The notes under the pieces: generated by a model
The model's input: only the letters and a program-made list of their open reading frames with translations
Told to the model about the DNA's origin: nothing
Database searches by the model: none
Part shown: in pieces, positions 42,166 through 50,745 of the stretch
How the letters are laid out: every line of letters starts with the position of its first letter
Numbering within the stretch: the first letter of the stretch is position 1
Position numbers and translations under genes: made by a program
From: Pseudomonas putida
Lineage (GTDB): Bacteria; Pseudomonadota; Gammaproteobacteria; Pseudomonadales; Pseudomonadaceae
NCBI RefSeq assembly: GCF_002906855.1
Contig: NZ_MINI01000038.1
Span: 620,001-684,000 of the forward strand
DNA length: 64,000 nucleotides
Direction of reading: 5' to 3'

Positions 42166-42930
42166 ATGTGGTGGCCAGGCACGGTAATCGGGCTGGGCGC
42201 AGGCTTTGCGGTCGCCAGCATCCCCGGTGCGTTGCTCGGTGCCTTGTTGGGCCAGGCGATGGACCGACGCATTCGCTTGCAGGGCTGGGACGACATGTGC
42301 GAGCGCCTGGGCGGTCGCCCGGTCTTGCAGGACGATGAATTGCTGTTCGTCTTGCTCGGGCGGCTGGCCAAGAGCGATGGCCGTGTGGCCGAGCAGCACA
42401 TCCAGCAGGCGCGGCAGGAAATGGTCCGCCTGGACATGGCCGAGGCTGCGCGTTTGCGGGCCATAGCCGCGTTTAACCGAGGCAAGGCTGGCAAAGACCG
42501 GCTGTCCGGTCACCTGCGCCGCATCCGCCTGCAGCCGCATGCCGCCGAGGGTACCTTGCGAGCCTGCTGGCGCATGGCCTGGGCCGACGGCAAGGCTGGG
42601 CGGCACGAGCGTGAACTGCTGCTGGAGTGGGGGCACAAGCTGGGCCTGAGCCGGCGTCAGGTGCAGGCGATGTCACTGGAGTACGAGCCGCGCAAGGCAC
42701 CGGTGTCAGCGGGTGTGATGAACTTCGCGGCAGCGCTGCGCTTGCTGGGCGTCGAGGCCGACACCGAGGGGGACCAGGTCAAGCAGGCTTACCGGCGCCT
42801 GGTCAGCAAGCATCATCCCGACAAACTGGCGGGCAGCGGAGCAAGCGAGGCGCAAGTGCGCGAGGCGACCGAGCGGACCCGCGAGCTGCACCAGGCCTAT
42901 GCGATCGTTCGCAAGCGGGGCGGGTTCTAG
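42166..42930 (+). CDS. DjlA-like membrane-anchored DnaJ co-chaperone
   Basis: This 254-residue protein has an N-terminal glycine-zipper-type membrane helix (VIGLGAGFAVASIPGALLGALLG), a TerB-like helical domain (about 50-160) and a C-terminal J-domain with the HPD motif in SKHHPDKLAG. This is the DjlA arrangement: a J-domain protein at the inner membrane that stimulates DnaK, linked in E. coli to capsule signalling. It starts one base after the murU stop, so it is in the same operon. Confidence 0.9.
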   Translation: MWWPGTVIGLGAGFAVASIPGALLGALLGQAMDRRIRLQGWDDMCERLGGRPVLQDDELLFVLLGRLAKSDGRVAEQHIQQARQEMVRLDMAEAARLRAIAAFNRGKAGKDRLSGHLRRIRLQPHAAEGTLRACWRMAWADGKAGRHERELLLEWGHKLGLSRRQVQAMSLEYEPRKAPVSAGVMNFAAALRLLGVEADTEGDQVKQAYRRLVSKHHPDKLAGSGASEAQVREATERTRELHQAYAIVRKRGGF

Positions 42931-42934
42931 AAGG

Positions 42935-42950
42935 GGGCGCCTGGGCGCCC
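42935..42950. terminator. Hairpin between convergent djlA-like and DUF3530 genes
   Basis: GGGCGC and GCGCCC pair around CTGG in the 34-base gap between two stop codons. There is no T-run, so termination is inferred from position. Confidence 0.4.
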
Positions 42951-42964
42951 ATGGCAACCTGAAA

Positions 42965-43963
42965 CTACTGTTGCGGGCTCATCCAGCCCCGAACCCTGCG
43001 GAACAACTGCTCCTGTTCACCGTCCTTGTTGGCCGGCATGGCAATCAGTGACAGCTGCTTGTATTGGCTGTCCTTCTGCCGCTTGCTGGCCTGCAAGCGC
43101 TGCGCCGCCGCATTGCGGTCCCCTGTACGGGTGGCGTAGTAGAGGTCAGCCGTCGGCACTTTGAGGGTTGGCGCAAGGCTTTCCAGGTCGTGCTCGACCC
43201 GGGCCGGCGTCTGTGCGGCAACCATCACCAGCTTCTGCACCTGCGGCGGTTGCTTTTCGCTCAGGTAGCGTGCTGCCCAATAGGCGCCACTGCCGTGGCC
43301 AATCAGCACGATGCTGCGCGAGTTGTGCTGTTGGGCATAGGCCACGGCAGCATCCAGGCGAGCGAAGATGCGTTCGGCATCGGCCGCGTCGTTCTGTTCG
43401 CTGGCCTGCTCGGCGTCGGTGCTTTCTGCGGTATCGGTGTCGGCGGCGGTGGCCTGGGCGATGTTGGCGTTGGCGTCGGCGGGGGTGTCTTTGGCCGGTG
43501 CGCTTTCGCCTGCTTTCTTCTCAGGCGCTGGCGCCGGCCTGTCCTCTACCCGCGCTTGCGGGGCGTCAGCGAGCAGGTCGGGCAGGCTCACGCTCAGGCT
43601 GTGCCAGCCGATATCCGGGAACTTACGCCGTAACGGGCCGACTGTGTTGGGCCAGTCGGCATTCTCGCCAGCGCCCGGGACGATGATCACGGCACCCTGC
43701 GGATCACTGTCGTTGGCCGGCTTCCACAGGGCCAGGAAACTGTCCGCTCCGGCCTGCAGGGTCTGTTGTTCGGCTTTTGGCACCAGGCGCTCCAGGGCTT
43801 GCGCGTCTTCCTGGCTACGCTCCAGCAGCGGCGGGCGTGGCGCCGGGGCGGCGGGCGCCTCGGCTGGTGCCTCCGGCTTGGCGGCGTCAGCGGCCAGGGC
43901 GCCGAGTGGTAGGAGCGAGGCCAGGCAGCACATTGCCAGCGTCGTGCGATAAAGTGTGGACAT
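42965..43963 (-). CDS. Exported DUF3530 alpha/beta-hydrolase-like protein
   Basis: A 332-residue protein with a signal peptide (cleavage near LGALA-A), a proline/alanine-rich stretch, and an alpha/beta-hydrolase core. Candidate active residues are the nucleophile serine in LIGHGSGAYWAARYL and the oxyanion region IIVPGAGENADWP. A long low-complexity acidic linker (about residues 140-195) interrupts the core, as in DUF3530 proteins. The substrate is unknown. It is convergent with the djlA-like gene and divergent from agtS. Confidence 0.85.
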   Translation of the reverse strand: MSTLYRTTLAMCCLASLLPLGALAADAAKPEAPAEAPAAPAPRPPLLERSQEDAQALERLVPKAEQQTLQAGADSFLALWKPANDSDPQGAVIIVPGAGENADWPNTVGPLRRKFPDIGWHSLSVSLPDLLADAPQARVEDRPAPAPEKKAGESAPAKDTPADANANIAQATAADTDTAESTDAEQASEQNDAADAERIFARLDAAVAYAQQHNSRSIVLIGHGSGAYWAARYLSEKQPPQVQKLVMVAAQTPARVEHDLESLAPTLKVPTADLYYATRTGDRNAAAQRLQASKRQKDSQYKQLSLIAMPANKDGEQEQLFRRVRGWMSPQQ

Positions 43964-44015
43964 GAATCAACCCAAGGCCAGAATGATACCGGCAGCCTAA
44001 TAGTATTTGCCCGCG

Positions 44016-44038
44016 GCGGCCATGCTGCATGGCCGCCC
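44016..44038. repeat. 10-bp hairpin upstream of agtS
   Basis: GGCGGCCATG (44016-44025) and CATGGCCGCC (44029-44038) pair perfectly with a three-base loop, 20 bases ahead of the sensor kinase start codon. A role in transcription or translation control is possible; there is no T-run. Confidence 0.4.
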
Positions 44039-44058
44039 TTGCCAAGACGAGCGTGTAG

Positions 44059-46446
44059 ATGAAGCGATTGCGTCGCCTGTTGGTTATCGGCTGGTTGTGC
44101 CTGCCCTTGATCGCCTTGGCACGGCCGCAAGTGCCGCCAACGGTGACACTGGAGCCTGCCCAGCAGCAATGGCTCGAGAGCCATCGCAGCCTGCGTGTCG
44201 GCTTGGTGCTGCAGGCGCCCTACGCTCAGTTTGACCGCCGCCTGCAGCAACTTTACGGCGCCAACGTCGAGTTGGTGAACTGGCTGGGGCAAGCGCTGGG
44301 CCTGGACCTGACCTGGCGCAACTTCACCGACCAGGCCAGCCTTGAACATGGCTTGCAAGCGGGGGAGATCGATTTCGCCCCGGGGCTGACGCAAACACCG
44401 GCCAGCTTGCGCCTGTGGCTGTTCAGCGACCCTTACATGCGAGTACCGCAGCTGGTGGTGGGGCCGCGTACCGGGGCGATGGCCGTGGAGCTGGAAAAGC
44501 TCGATGCTGAAACCCGCGTCGCAGTGCGCATGCCCAGTGCCCTTGCCGACTATCTGCGTGGCAACTACAGCGGCCTCAATCTTCAGGGCGTGCCCAGCGA
44601 GCGCGAGGCTTTGCAACTGGTGGTCGGTGGCCAGGCCAGTTACGCCGTGCTCGATGAGGCACAGCTGAGTCGGCTATCACGGGAAAGTGAGTTCGCCGAG
44701 CTGGTGGTGGTAGGTGATATTGGTTTGCCGCAGTTGCTGCGAGTGGGTTCGCGACGCGACTGGCCGGTGCTTGCCGATGTGCTCGAACGCGGGCTGCAGG
44801 CCATGCCGGCCAAGGAACTGGAGCAACTTCATCAGCGTTGGTTGCAGCCCAAGTACCCGCGCTTGAGTGAGTCGCCGGGCTTCTGGCAGAACCTGGCCTT
44901 GCTGTTCGGCATGTTGCTGCTGTGCGCCCTGGCCACGCTGGTGTGGCAGCGTCGGCAGCAACGCCAGCTGGAACGCAGCCTGCTGGCCGCACGGGAAAGC
45001 CTGACCGAGCGGCAGGGGCGCGAAGAGGCACTGCGCCTGAGCCAGTTCGCCATCGATCAGAGCACGGTGGGCATTCTCTGGGTCAACTGGGACAGCCATG
45101 TACGCTACGCCAACCATGCGGTGGAACACATGCTCGGCTATGCCGAGGCCGAGCTGCTGGAGCGCCCGCTGATCGACTTCGAGCCGAACCTGACCATGGA
45201 CCGCTGGCTCGAACTGTGGAAGGGCGCCCGTGCCGGCGATGGCGGTGCCCGACAATTCGAAACCCAGTGTCGACGCGCCGACGGCAGCTTGCTACCGGTG
45301 GAACTGTCGCTCAGTTTCCTGCGCTTTCGCGATGCCGAATACCTGGTGGTATACCTCGCCGATGTCACCGAGCGCCATCGCGCACTGGCGGCCTTGCGCG
45401 AAAGCGAGGCGCGGCTCAAGGGCATCGCCGGCAACGTGCCGGGCCTGGTGTTCCGCCTTGAGCCAGCACCTGCCGAAGGTGAGCCGGAATTTCCGTACAT
45501 CAGCGAGGGCAGCGAGGCGCTGGTCGGCTACACGCCCGCGCAGATCCAGCACCCACTGATGGGTTTGCGCAATCTCGTTCACCCAGACGATCGGGCCGAT
45601 TATCACCAGGTCCAGGATCTGGCGATTGCCAGCGATCAGGACTGGTCGTGGCAGGGGCGTATCCTCACCCGTCAGGGCGAGCAGCGCTGGGCCGACATCA
45701 AGGCCAGTGCCCGGCGTTTGCCCAATGGCCGGGTGGCGTGGGACGGTATCGTCTGGGACATCACCCAAGGCAAGCGCGCCGAGCTGGCGCTGGCCCAGTC
45801 GCAGGAGCAGCTGCGCGAGCTGTCGGCGCACCTGGAGAGCGTGCGCGAAGAAGAAAAGGCCCGCATCGCCCGTGAAGTGCACGATGAACTTGGGCAGATG
45901 CTGACCGTGCTCAAGCTGGAAGTGTCGATGTGCGAGCTGGCGTTTGCCGAGCTGGATCCTGGCCTGCACCAGCGCCTGGGCAGCATGAAGCGCCTGATCG
46001 CCCAGCTGTTCCAGCTGGTGCGCGACGTCGCCACCGCGTTGCGTCCACCGATCCTCGACGCGGGCATCGCCTCGGCCATCGAATGGCAGGCGCGGCGCTT
46101 CGAAGCGCGCACGCAGATACCGTGTCTGGTACAGGTACCGGATAATCTGCCAGCATTGAGCGATGCCAAGGCCACCGGCCTGTTCCGCATTCTGCAGGAA
46201 GCGTTGACCAACGTGATGCGCCATGCCCAGGCTCACAGCGTTGAGATCGAGCTGGTGCGTGAAGACGGGCAACTGCGCATGACCGTCAGTGACGATGGCA
46301 CCGGCTTCTGCCGGGACCAGCCCAGGCCCACGTCGTTCGGCCTGGTCGGCGTGCGTGAGCGGGTGCTGATGCTCGGTGGCAGCATGGCGCTGGACAGTGA
46401 ACCAGGCGAGGGCACCAGCCTGAGCGTGGCCATTCCCTTGGAGTAG
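44059..46446 (+). CDS. agtS: Sensor histidine kinase AgtS-like (GABA/5-aminovalerate sensing)
   Basis: A 795-residue membrane kinase. Domains in order are: signal/anchor (about 1-20), periplasmic SBP_bac_3 amino-acid-binding-like domain (about 40-265), transmembrane helix (LALLFGMLLLCALATLVW), two PAS domains (about 330-580), HisKA_3 dimerisation domain with His608 in AREVHDELGQ, and an HATPase with GTGFCRDQ and GLVGVRERV. It is a NarL-type kinase whose partner is the next gene. Synteny with PA0600-PA0606 of P. aeruginosa identifies it as AgtS, the sensor controlling the downstream transporter. The name rests on synteny and family. Confidence 0.82.
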   Translation: MKRLRRLLVIGWLCLPLIALARPQVPPTVTLEPAQQQWLESHRSLRVGLVLQAPYAQFDRRLQQLYGANVELVNWLGQALGLDLTWRNFTDQASLEHGLQAGEIDFAPGLTQTPASLRLWLFSDPYMRVPQLVVGPRTGAMAVELEKLDAETRVAVRMPSALADYLRGNYSGLNLQGVPSEREALQLVVGGQASYAVLDEAQLSRLSRESEFAELVVVGDIGLPQLLRVGSRRDWPVLADVLERGLQAMPAKELEQLHQRWLQPKYPRLSESPGFWQNLALLFGMLLLCALATLVWQRRQQRQLERSLLAARESLTERQGREEALRLSQFAIDQSTVGILWVNWDSHVRYANHAVEHMLGYAEAELLERPLIDFEPNLTMDRWLELWKGARAGDGGARQFETQCRRADGSLLPVELSLSFLRFRDAEYLVVYLADVTERHRALAALRESEARLKGIAGNVPGLVFRLEPAPAEGEPEFPYISEGSEALVGYTPAQIQHPLMGLRNLVHPDDRADYHQVQDLAIASDQDWSWQGRILTRQGEQRWADIKASARRLPNGRVAWDGIVWDITQGKRAELALAQSQEQLRELSAHLESVREEEKARIAREVHDELGQMLTVLKLEVSMCELAFAELDPGLHQRLGSMKRLIAQLFQLVRDVATALRPPILDAGIASAIEWQARRFEARTQIPCLVQVPDNLPALSDAKATGLFRILQEALTNVMRHAQAHSVEIELVREDGQLRMTVSDDGTGFCRDQPRPTSFGLVGVRERVLMLGGSMALDSEPGEGTSLSVAIPLE

Positions 46447-46456
46447 GAGAGCGAGC

Positions 46457-47086
46457 GTGATTCGAGTGCTGGTGGCCGAAGACCACACCATTGTCCGGGA
46501 AGGTATCAAGCAGTTGATCGGCCTGGCCAAGGACATGCAGGTGGCGGGGGAGGCCGGGAATGGCGAGCAATTGCTCGAGACCCTGCGCCACACGCCTTGC
46601 GAGGTGGTATTGCTGGATATCTCCATGCCGGGGGTAAATGGCCTGGAGGCGATTCCGCGCATCCGCGCGCTGAACGATGCCCCGGCGATCCTGATGCTGT
46701 CGATGCACGATGAGGCGCAGATGGCTGCCCGCGCGCTGAAAGCCGGTGCAGCGGGCTATGCGACCAAGGACAGCGACCCGGCCCTGTTGCTCACGGCGAT
46801 TCGCCGGGTGGCAGGGGGCGGGCGCTATATCGACCCGGCACTGGCCGACCGCATGGTTTTCGAGGTGGGCCTGACCGAGAGCCGGCCACTGCACACGCTG
46901 TTGTCGGAGCGCGAGTTCTCGGTGTTCGAGCGCCTGGCTCAGGGCGCCAACGTCAACGACATCGCCCAACAGCTGGCACTGTCGAGCAAGACCATCAGCA
47001 CCCACAAGGCCAGGCTGATGCAGAAGCTCAAGGTCAATTCGCTGGCGGAACTGGTGAAGTACGCCATGGAGCACAAGCTGGTCTGA
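46457..47086 (+). CDS. agtR: LuxR/NarL-type response regulator AgtR-like
   Basis: This 209-residue regulator has a receiver domain with the acidic pocket (VAEDH), the phosphorylated Asp54 in LLDISMPG and the lysine in YATKDSD, followed by a LuxR-type helix-turn-helix (LSEREFSVFERLAQGANVNDIAQQL). It is ten bases behind agtS. A perfect 20-base palindrome directly after its stop codon (47098-47117) sits before the transporter genes and is the obvious candidate binding site. Confidence 0.85.
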   Translation: MIRVLVAEDHTIVREGIKQLIGLAKDMQVAGEAGNGEQLLETLRHTPCEVVLLDISMPGVNGLEAIPRIRALNDAPAILMLSMHDEAQMAARALKAGAAGYATKDSDPALLLTAIRRVAGGGRYIDPALADRMVFEVGLTESRPLHTLLSEREFSVFERLAQGANVNDIAQQLALSSKTISTHKARLMQKLKVNSLAELVKYAMEHKLV

Positions 47087-47097
47087 TTGCGACATCC

Positions 47098-47117
47098 TTG
47101 TAGGGATTGCCCTACAA
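47098..47117. promoter_or_regulatory. Perfect palindrome upstream of agtA, candidate AgtR operator
   Basis: TTGTAGGGATTGCCCTACAA is an 8+8 inverted repeat with a four-base centre. LuxR-type regulators bind such two-half-site repeats. It is 110 bases ahead of the agtA start. A transcript hairpin is an alternative reading, but there is no T-run. Confidence 0.55.
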
Positions 47118-47226
47118 CAAATCTTCCAGCGGGATGATGGCATTCTCTCAGCACCGCCGATTTCCGGGCGCTTGCGGCTCTTCTACTCTTTTGCCTACGC
47201 AGTCATTCCAACAAGAAGGTGCAGGC

Positions 47227-48351
47227 ATGAGCGAGGCGAATTCGAACGCTGCCACCGGCGAGACGCTGGTCAGCTTCCGTGGTGTGCAGAAGAGCTACGA
47301 CGGCGAATCGCTGATCGTCAAAAACCTCAACCTGGACATTCGCAAGGGTGAATTCCTCACCCTGCTCGGCCCTTCCGGCTCGGGCAAGACCACCAGCCTG
47401 ATGATGCTGGCCGGTTTCGAAACCCCCACCGCCGGTGAAATCCAGCTGGCCGGGCGTTCGATCAACAACGTGCCGCCGCACAAGCGTGACATCGGCATGG
47501 TGTTCCAGAACTACGCACTGTTCCCGCACATGACCGTGGCCGAGAACTTGGCCTTCCCGCTAACCGTACGCGGCCTGAGCAAGACCGACATCAGCGAGCG
47601 GGTCAAGCGGGTACTGAACATGGTCCAGCTCGATGCCTTCGCCAAGCGCTACCCCGGCCAGCTTTCCGGTGGTCAGCAGCAGCGTGTGGCGCTGGCCCGG
47701 GCGCTGGTGTTCGAACCTCAGCTGGTGCTGATGGACGAACCGCTGGGCGCCCTCGACAAGCAGCTGCGTGAACATATGCAGATGGAGATCAAGCATATTC
47801 ACCAGCGCCTCGGCGTGACCGTGGTCTACGTGACCCACGACCAGGGTGAGGCGCTGACCATGTCCGACCGCGTGGCGGTGTTCCACCAGGGCGAGATCCA
47901 GCAGATCGCCGACCCGCGCACTCTCTATGAAGAACCCTGCAACACCTTCGTCGCCAACTTCATCGGCGAGAACAACCGCATCAACGGCACCCTGCTGGCC
48001 AGCGATGGCAAGCGTTGCCAGGTGCAGCTGGCCCGCGGCGAGCGGGTCGAGGCGCTGGCGGTGAACGTCGGCCATGCCGGCGAGCCGGTGACCCTGTCGG
48101 TACGCCCCGAGCGCGTGCGCCTCAACGGCCACAGCGAAAGCTGCGTCAATCGCTTCTCTGGCCGCGTGGCCGAGTTCATCTACCTGGGCGACCACGTACG
48201 GGTGCGCCTGGAAGTCTGCGGCAAGGCCGACTTCTTCGTGAAGCAGCCGATCGCCGAGCTCGACCCGGCGCTGGCCGTGGGCGATGTGGTACCGCTGGGC
48301 TGGGAGGTGGAGCACGCCCGCGCGCTCGATCCGATTGCCGAAGCCCACTGA
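47227..48351 (+). CDS. agtA: ABC transporter ATP-binding protein, PotA-like (AgtA)
   Basis: A 374-residue ATPase of the spermidine/putrescine class. Walker A GPSGSGKT is at 48-55, followed by the signature LSGGQQQRVALARAL, Walker B LVLMDEPLGALD and a C-terminal TOBE domain. ATG 47227 is chosen because homologues start MSEANS-like and the upstream frame overlaps the operator. It powers import through AgtC/AgtD. The predicted substrates, GABA and 5-aminovalerate, are inferred from the P. aeruginosa agt system. Confidence 0.85.
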   Translation: MSEANSNAATGETLVSFRGVQKSYDGESLIVKNLNLDIRKGEFLTLLGPSGSGKTTSLMMLAGFETPTAGEIQLAGRSINNVPPHKRDIGMVFQNYALFPHMTVAENLAFPLTVRGLSKTDISERVKRVLNMVQLDAFAKRYPGQLSGGQQQRVALARALVFEPQLVLMDEPLGALDKQLREHMQMEIKHIHQRLGVTVVYVTHDQGEALTMSDRVAVFHQGEIQQIADPRTLYEEPCNTFVANFIGENNRINGTLLASDGKRCQVQLARGERVEALAVNVGHAGEPVTLSVRPERVRLNGHSESCVNRFSGRVAEFIYLGDHVRVRLEVCGKADFFVKQPIAELDPALAVGDVVPLGWEVEHARALDPIAEAH

Positions 48352-48384
48352 TGGATTGCTTCACCAACCCTGTACTGTGGAGAG

Positions 48385-48392
48385 AATAATAA
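48385..48392 (+). promoter_or_regulatory. Crc/Hfq (CA) motif at the agtB start codon
   Basis: AATAATAA matches AANAANAA exactly. It lies between GGAGAG (48379-48384) and the ATG at 48392, sharing its last base. Such placement is the classical site for Hfq/Crc repression. Confidence 0.55.
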
Positions 48393-49426
48393 TGCGCAAG
48401 CAGTTGAAACTGACCGCCCTGGCCCTCGGCCTGTGCGTCGCTGGCCAGGCCATGGCGGCGGACCTGACCGTGGTTTCCTTCGGCGGTGCCAACAAGGCGG
48501 CCCAGGTCAAGGCGTTCTACGAGCCATGGGAGAAGGCCGGCAAGGGCAAGATCGTCGCGGGCGAGTACAACGGTGAAATGGCCAAGGTCAAAGCCATGGT
48601 CGACACCAACAGCGTGTCGTGGAACCTGGTGGAGGTGGAGTCGCCAGAGCTGGCTCGTGGTTGCGACGAAGGCATGTTCGAGGAGCTCGACCCGGCGCTG
48701 TTCGGCAACGAGTCCGATTATGTGAAGGGTGCCATCCAGCCTTGCGGCGTGGGCTTCTTCGTCTGGTCCACGGTGCTGGCCTACAACGCCGACAAACTCA
48801 AGACCGCACCCACCAGCTGGGCTGACTTCTGGGACACCAAGAAATTCCCGGGCAAGCGTGGCTTGCGCAAGGGCGCCAAGTACACCCTGGAGTTCGCCCT
48901 GATGGCCGACGGCGTTGCGCCGAAGGATGTGTATCAGGTGCTGGGTACCAAGGAGGGTGTGGACCGCGCCTTCAAGAAGCTCGACGAGCTCAAGCCGAGC
49001 ATCCAGTGGTGGGAAGCCGGCGCCCAGCCGCCACAGTACCTGGCCTCGGGTGACGTGGTCATGAGCTCGGCCTACAACGGCCGCATCGCCGCGGTGCAGA
49101 AAGAGAGCAACCTAAAGGTGGTGTGGAACGGCGGTATCTACGACTTCGACGCCTGGGCGATCCCGAAAGGCGCCAAGGATGTGGAAGAAGCGAAGAAGTT
49201 CATCGCCTACACCGTGCAGCCAGAGCAACAAAAGACCTACTCCGAGAACATCGCCTACGGCCCGGCCAACTCCAAGGCCGTCCCGCTGCTGGCCGATGCG
49301 GTGAAGAAGGACATGCCGACCACGCCTGAGAACATCGCCAACCAGGTGCAGATCGACGTGGCCTTCTGGGCCGACAACAGCGAGCAGCTGGAGCAACGCT
49401 TCAACGCCTGGGCGGCGAAGAAGTAA
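48392..49426 (+). CDS. agtB: Periplasmic substrate-binding protein, PotD-like (AgtB)
   Basis: A 344-residue binding protein with a signal peptide (MRKQLKLTALALGLCVAGQAMA-A). It has the SBP_bac_8/PotD fold, starting LTVVSFGGANKAAQVKAFYEPW. It would capture the substrate in the periplasm for the AgtC/AgtD pore. Its start carries an Hfq/Crc motif, so synthesis should fall when preferred carbon sources are present. A GC-rich hairpin (49440-49458) follows before agtC. Confidence 0.87.
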   Translation: MRKQLKLTALALGLCVAGQAMAADLTVVSFGGANKAAQVKAFYEPWEKAGKGKIVAGEYNGEMAKVKAMVDTNSVSWNLVEVESPELARGCDEGMFEELDPALFGNESDYVKGAIQPCGVGFFVWSTVLAYNADKLKTAPTSWADFWDTKKFPGKRGLRKGAKYTLEFALMADGVAPKDVYQVLGTKEGVDRAFKKLDELKPSIQWWEAGAQPPQYLASGDVVMSSAYNGRIAAVQKESNLKVVWNGGIYDFDAWAIPKGAKDVEEAKKFIAYTVQPEQQKTYSENIAYGPANSKAVPLLADAVKKDMPTTPENIANQVQIDVAFWADNSEQLEQRFNAWAAKK

Positions 49427-49439
49427 CAACCCGGGAAGC

Positions 49440-49458
49440 GGGGCCGCTGTGCGGCTCC
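49440..49458 (+). repeat. Intercistronic hairpin agtB-agtC
   Basis: GGGGCCGC and GCGGCTCC pair (one G-T) around TGT in the 60-base gap. Such hairpins often protect the binding-protein message so that it is more abundant than that of the permeases. Confidence 0.45.
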
Positions 49459-49486
49459 AATTTCAGCCTGTATCGCGGAGTTCGCC

Positions 49487-50734
49487 ATGGCCATTGCAGT
49501 GCCCCTCAACGAAGGCGCAGGTCCAAGCCTCAAGCAGCGCCTCAAGCATGCCGAGCGGGTCAACCGCTGGAAGGCGCAGGCGTTGATCGCGCCGCTGGCG
49601 CTGTTTCTTCTGCTGGTGTTCCTGGTGCCGATCGCGGCGCTGCTGTACAAGAGCGTCGGCAACCCGGAAGTGGTCGGCGGCCTGCCGCGCACGGTCGAGG
49701 TGATCAGCCAGTGGGACGGCAAGAGCCTGCCGGGCGAAGACGTCTACAAGGCACTGAGCCAGGACCTGGCCGAATCTCGCAAGAACCAGACCCTGGGCGA
49801 CCTCTCCAAACGCCTGAACATGGAGCTGGCCGGCTACCGCAGCCTGTTGGCCAAGACTGCACGGGCGCTGCCGTTCAAGGCCGAACCTGCCTCCTATAAA
49901 GATGCCTTGCAGGCTCTCGACGAGCGTTGGGGCGACCCGGCCTACTGGCAGGCAATCCGCCGCAATACCAGTTCGGTGACTTCGTTCTACCTGCTGGCTT
50001 CGCTCGACCACCGTATCGATGACCTCGGCGAGCTGGCCAAGGCCACCCCCGACCAGGCCATCTACCTGGATATCTTTGCCCGCACCCTGTGGATGGGTGT
50101 GGTGATCACCGCCATCTGCCTGGTGCTGGCCTATCCGCTGGCCTACCTGCTGGCCAACCTGCCGACGCGGCAGAGCAACCTGCTGATGATCCTGGTGCTG
50201 CTGCCGTTCTGGACCTCGATCCTGGTGCGGGTGGCCGCATGGATCGTGCTGCTGCAGTCCGGCGGCCTGATCAACAGCGCGCTGATGGCGATGGGCATCA
50301 TCGACCAGCCGCTGGAGCTGGTGTTCAACCGCACCGGGGTGTACATCTCGATGGTGCACATCCTGCTGCCGTTCATGATCCTGCCGCTGTACAGCGTGAT
50401 GAAAGGCATTTCGCCGAGCTACATGCGTGCGGCGATTTCGCTGGGCTGCCACCCGTTCGCCAGCTTCTGGCGGGTGTATTTCCCGCAGACCTACGCCGGT
50501 GTGGGTGCCGGTTGCCTGCTGGTGTTCATTCTGGCCATCGGCTACTACATCACCCCGGCACTGCTCGGCAGCCCGAACGACCAGATGGTCAGCTACTTCG
50601 TCGCCTTCTACACCAACACCAGCATCAACTGGGGCATGGCCACCGCGCTGGGCGGGCTGTTGCTGCTGGCGACCGTGCTGCTGTACCTGATCTATAGCTG
50701 GCTGGTCGGCGCCAGCCGCCTGCGCCTGAGCTGA
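49487..50734 (+). CDS. agtC: ABC transporter permease, PotB-like (AgtC)
   Basis: A 415-residue permease with a first helix at about 34-54, a large periplasmic insert (about 60-185) and about five further helices in the binding-protein-dependent transport domain. The ATPase-contacting loop is AAISLGCHPFASFWRVYFPQTYAGV. The large insert is typical of the pseudomonad paralogues rather than of E. coli PotB. It pairs with AgtD. Confidence 0.87.
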   Translation: MAIAVPLNEGAGPSLKQRLKHAERVNRWKAQALIAPLALFLLLVFLVPIAALLYKSVGNPEVVGGLPRTVEVISQWDGKSLPGEDVYKALSQDLAESRKNQTLGDLSKRLNMELAGYRSLLAKTARALPFKAEPASYKDALQALDERWGDPAYWQAIRRNTSSVTSFYLLASLDHRIDDLGELAKATPDQAIYLDIFARTLWMGVVITAICLVLAYPLAYLLANLPTRQSNLLMILVLLPFWTSILVRVAAWIVLLQSGGLINSALMAMGIIDQPLELVFNRTGVYISMVHILLPFMILPLYSVMKGISPSYMRAAISLGCHPFASFWRVYFPQTYAGVGAGCLLVFILAIGYYITPALLGSPNDQMVSYFVAFYTNTSINWGMATALGGLLLLATVLLYLIYSWLVGASRLRLS

Positions 50735-50745
50735 GGAGCCTTGAG

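Noticed and set aside
43400..43560. Low-complexity region in the DUF3530 gene as a possible frameshift
   Set aside because: The frame stays open with the hydrolase core on both sides, and family members have such linkers.
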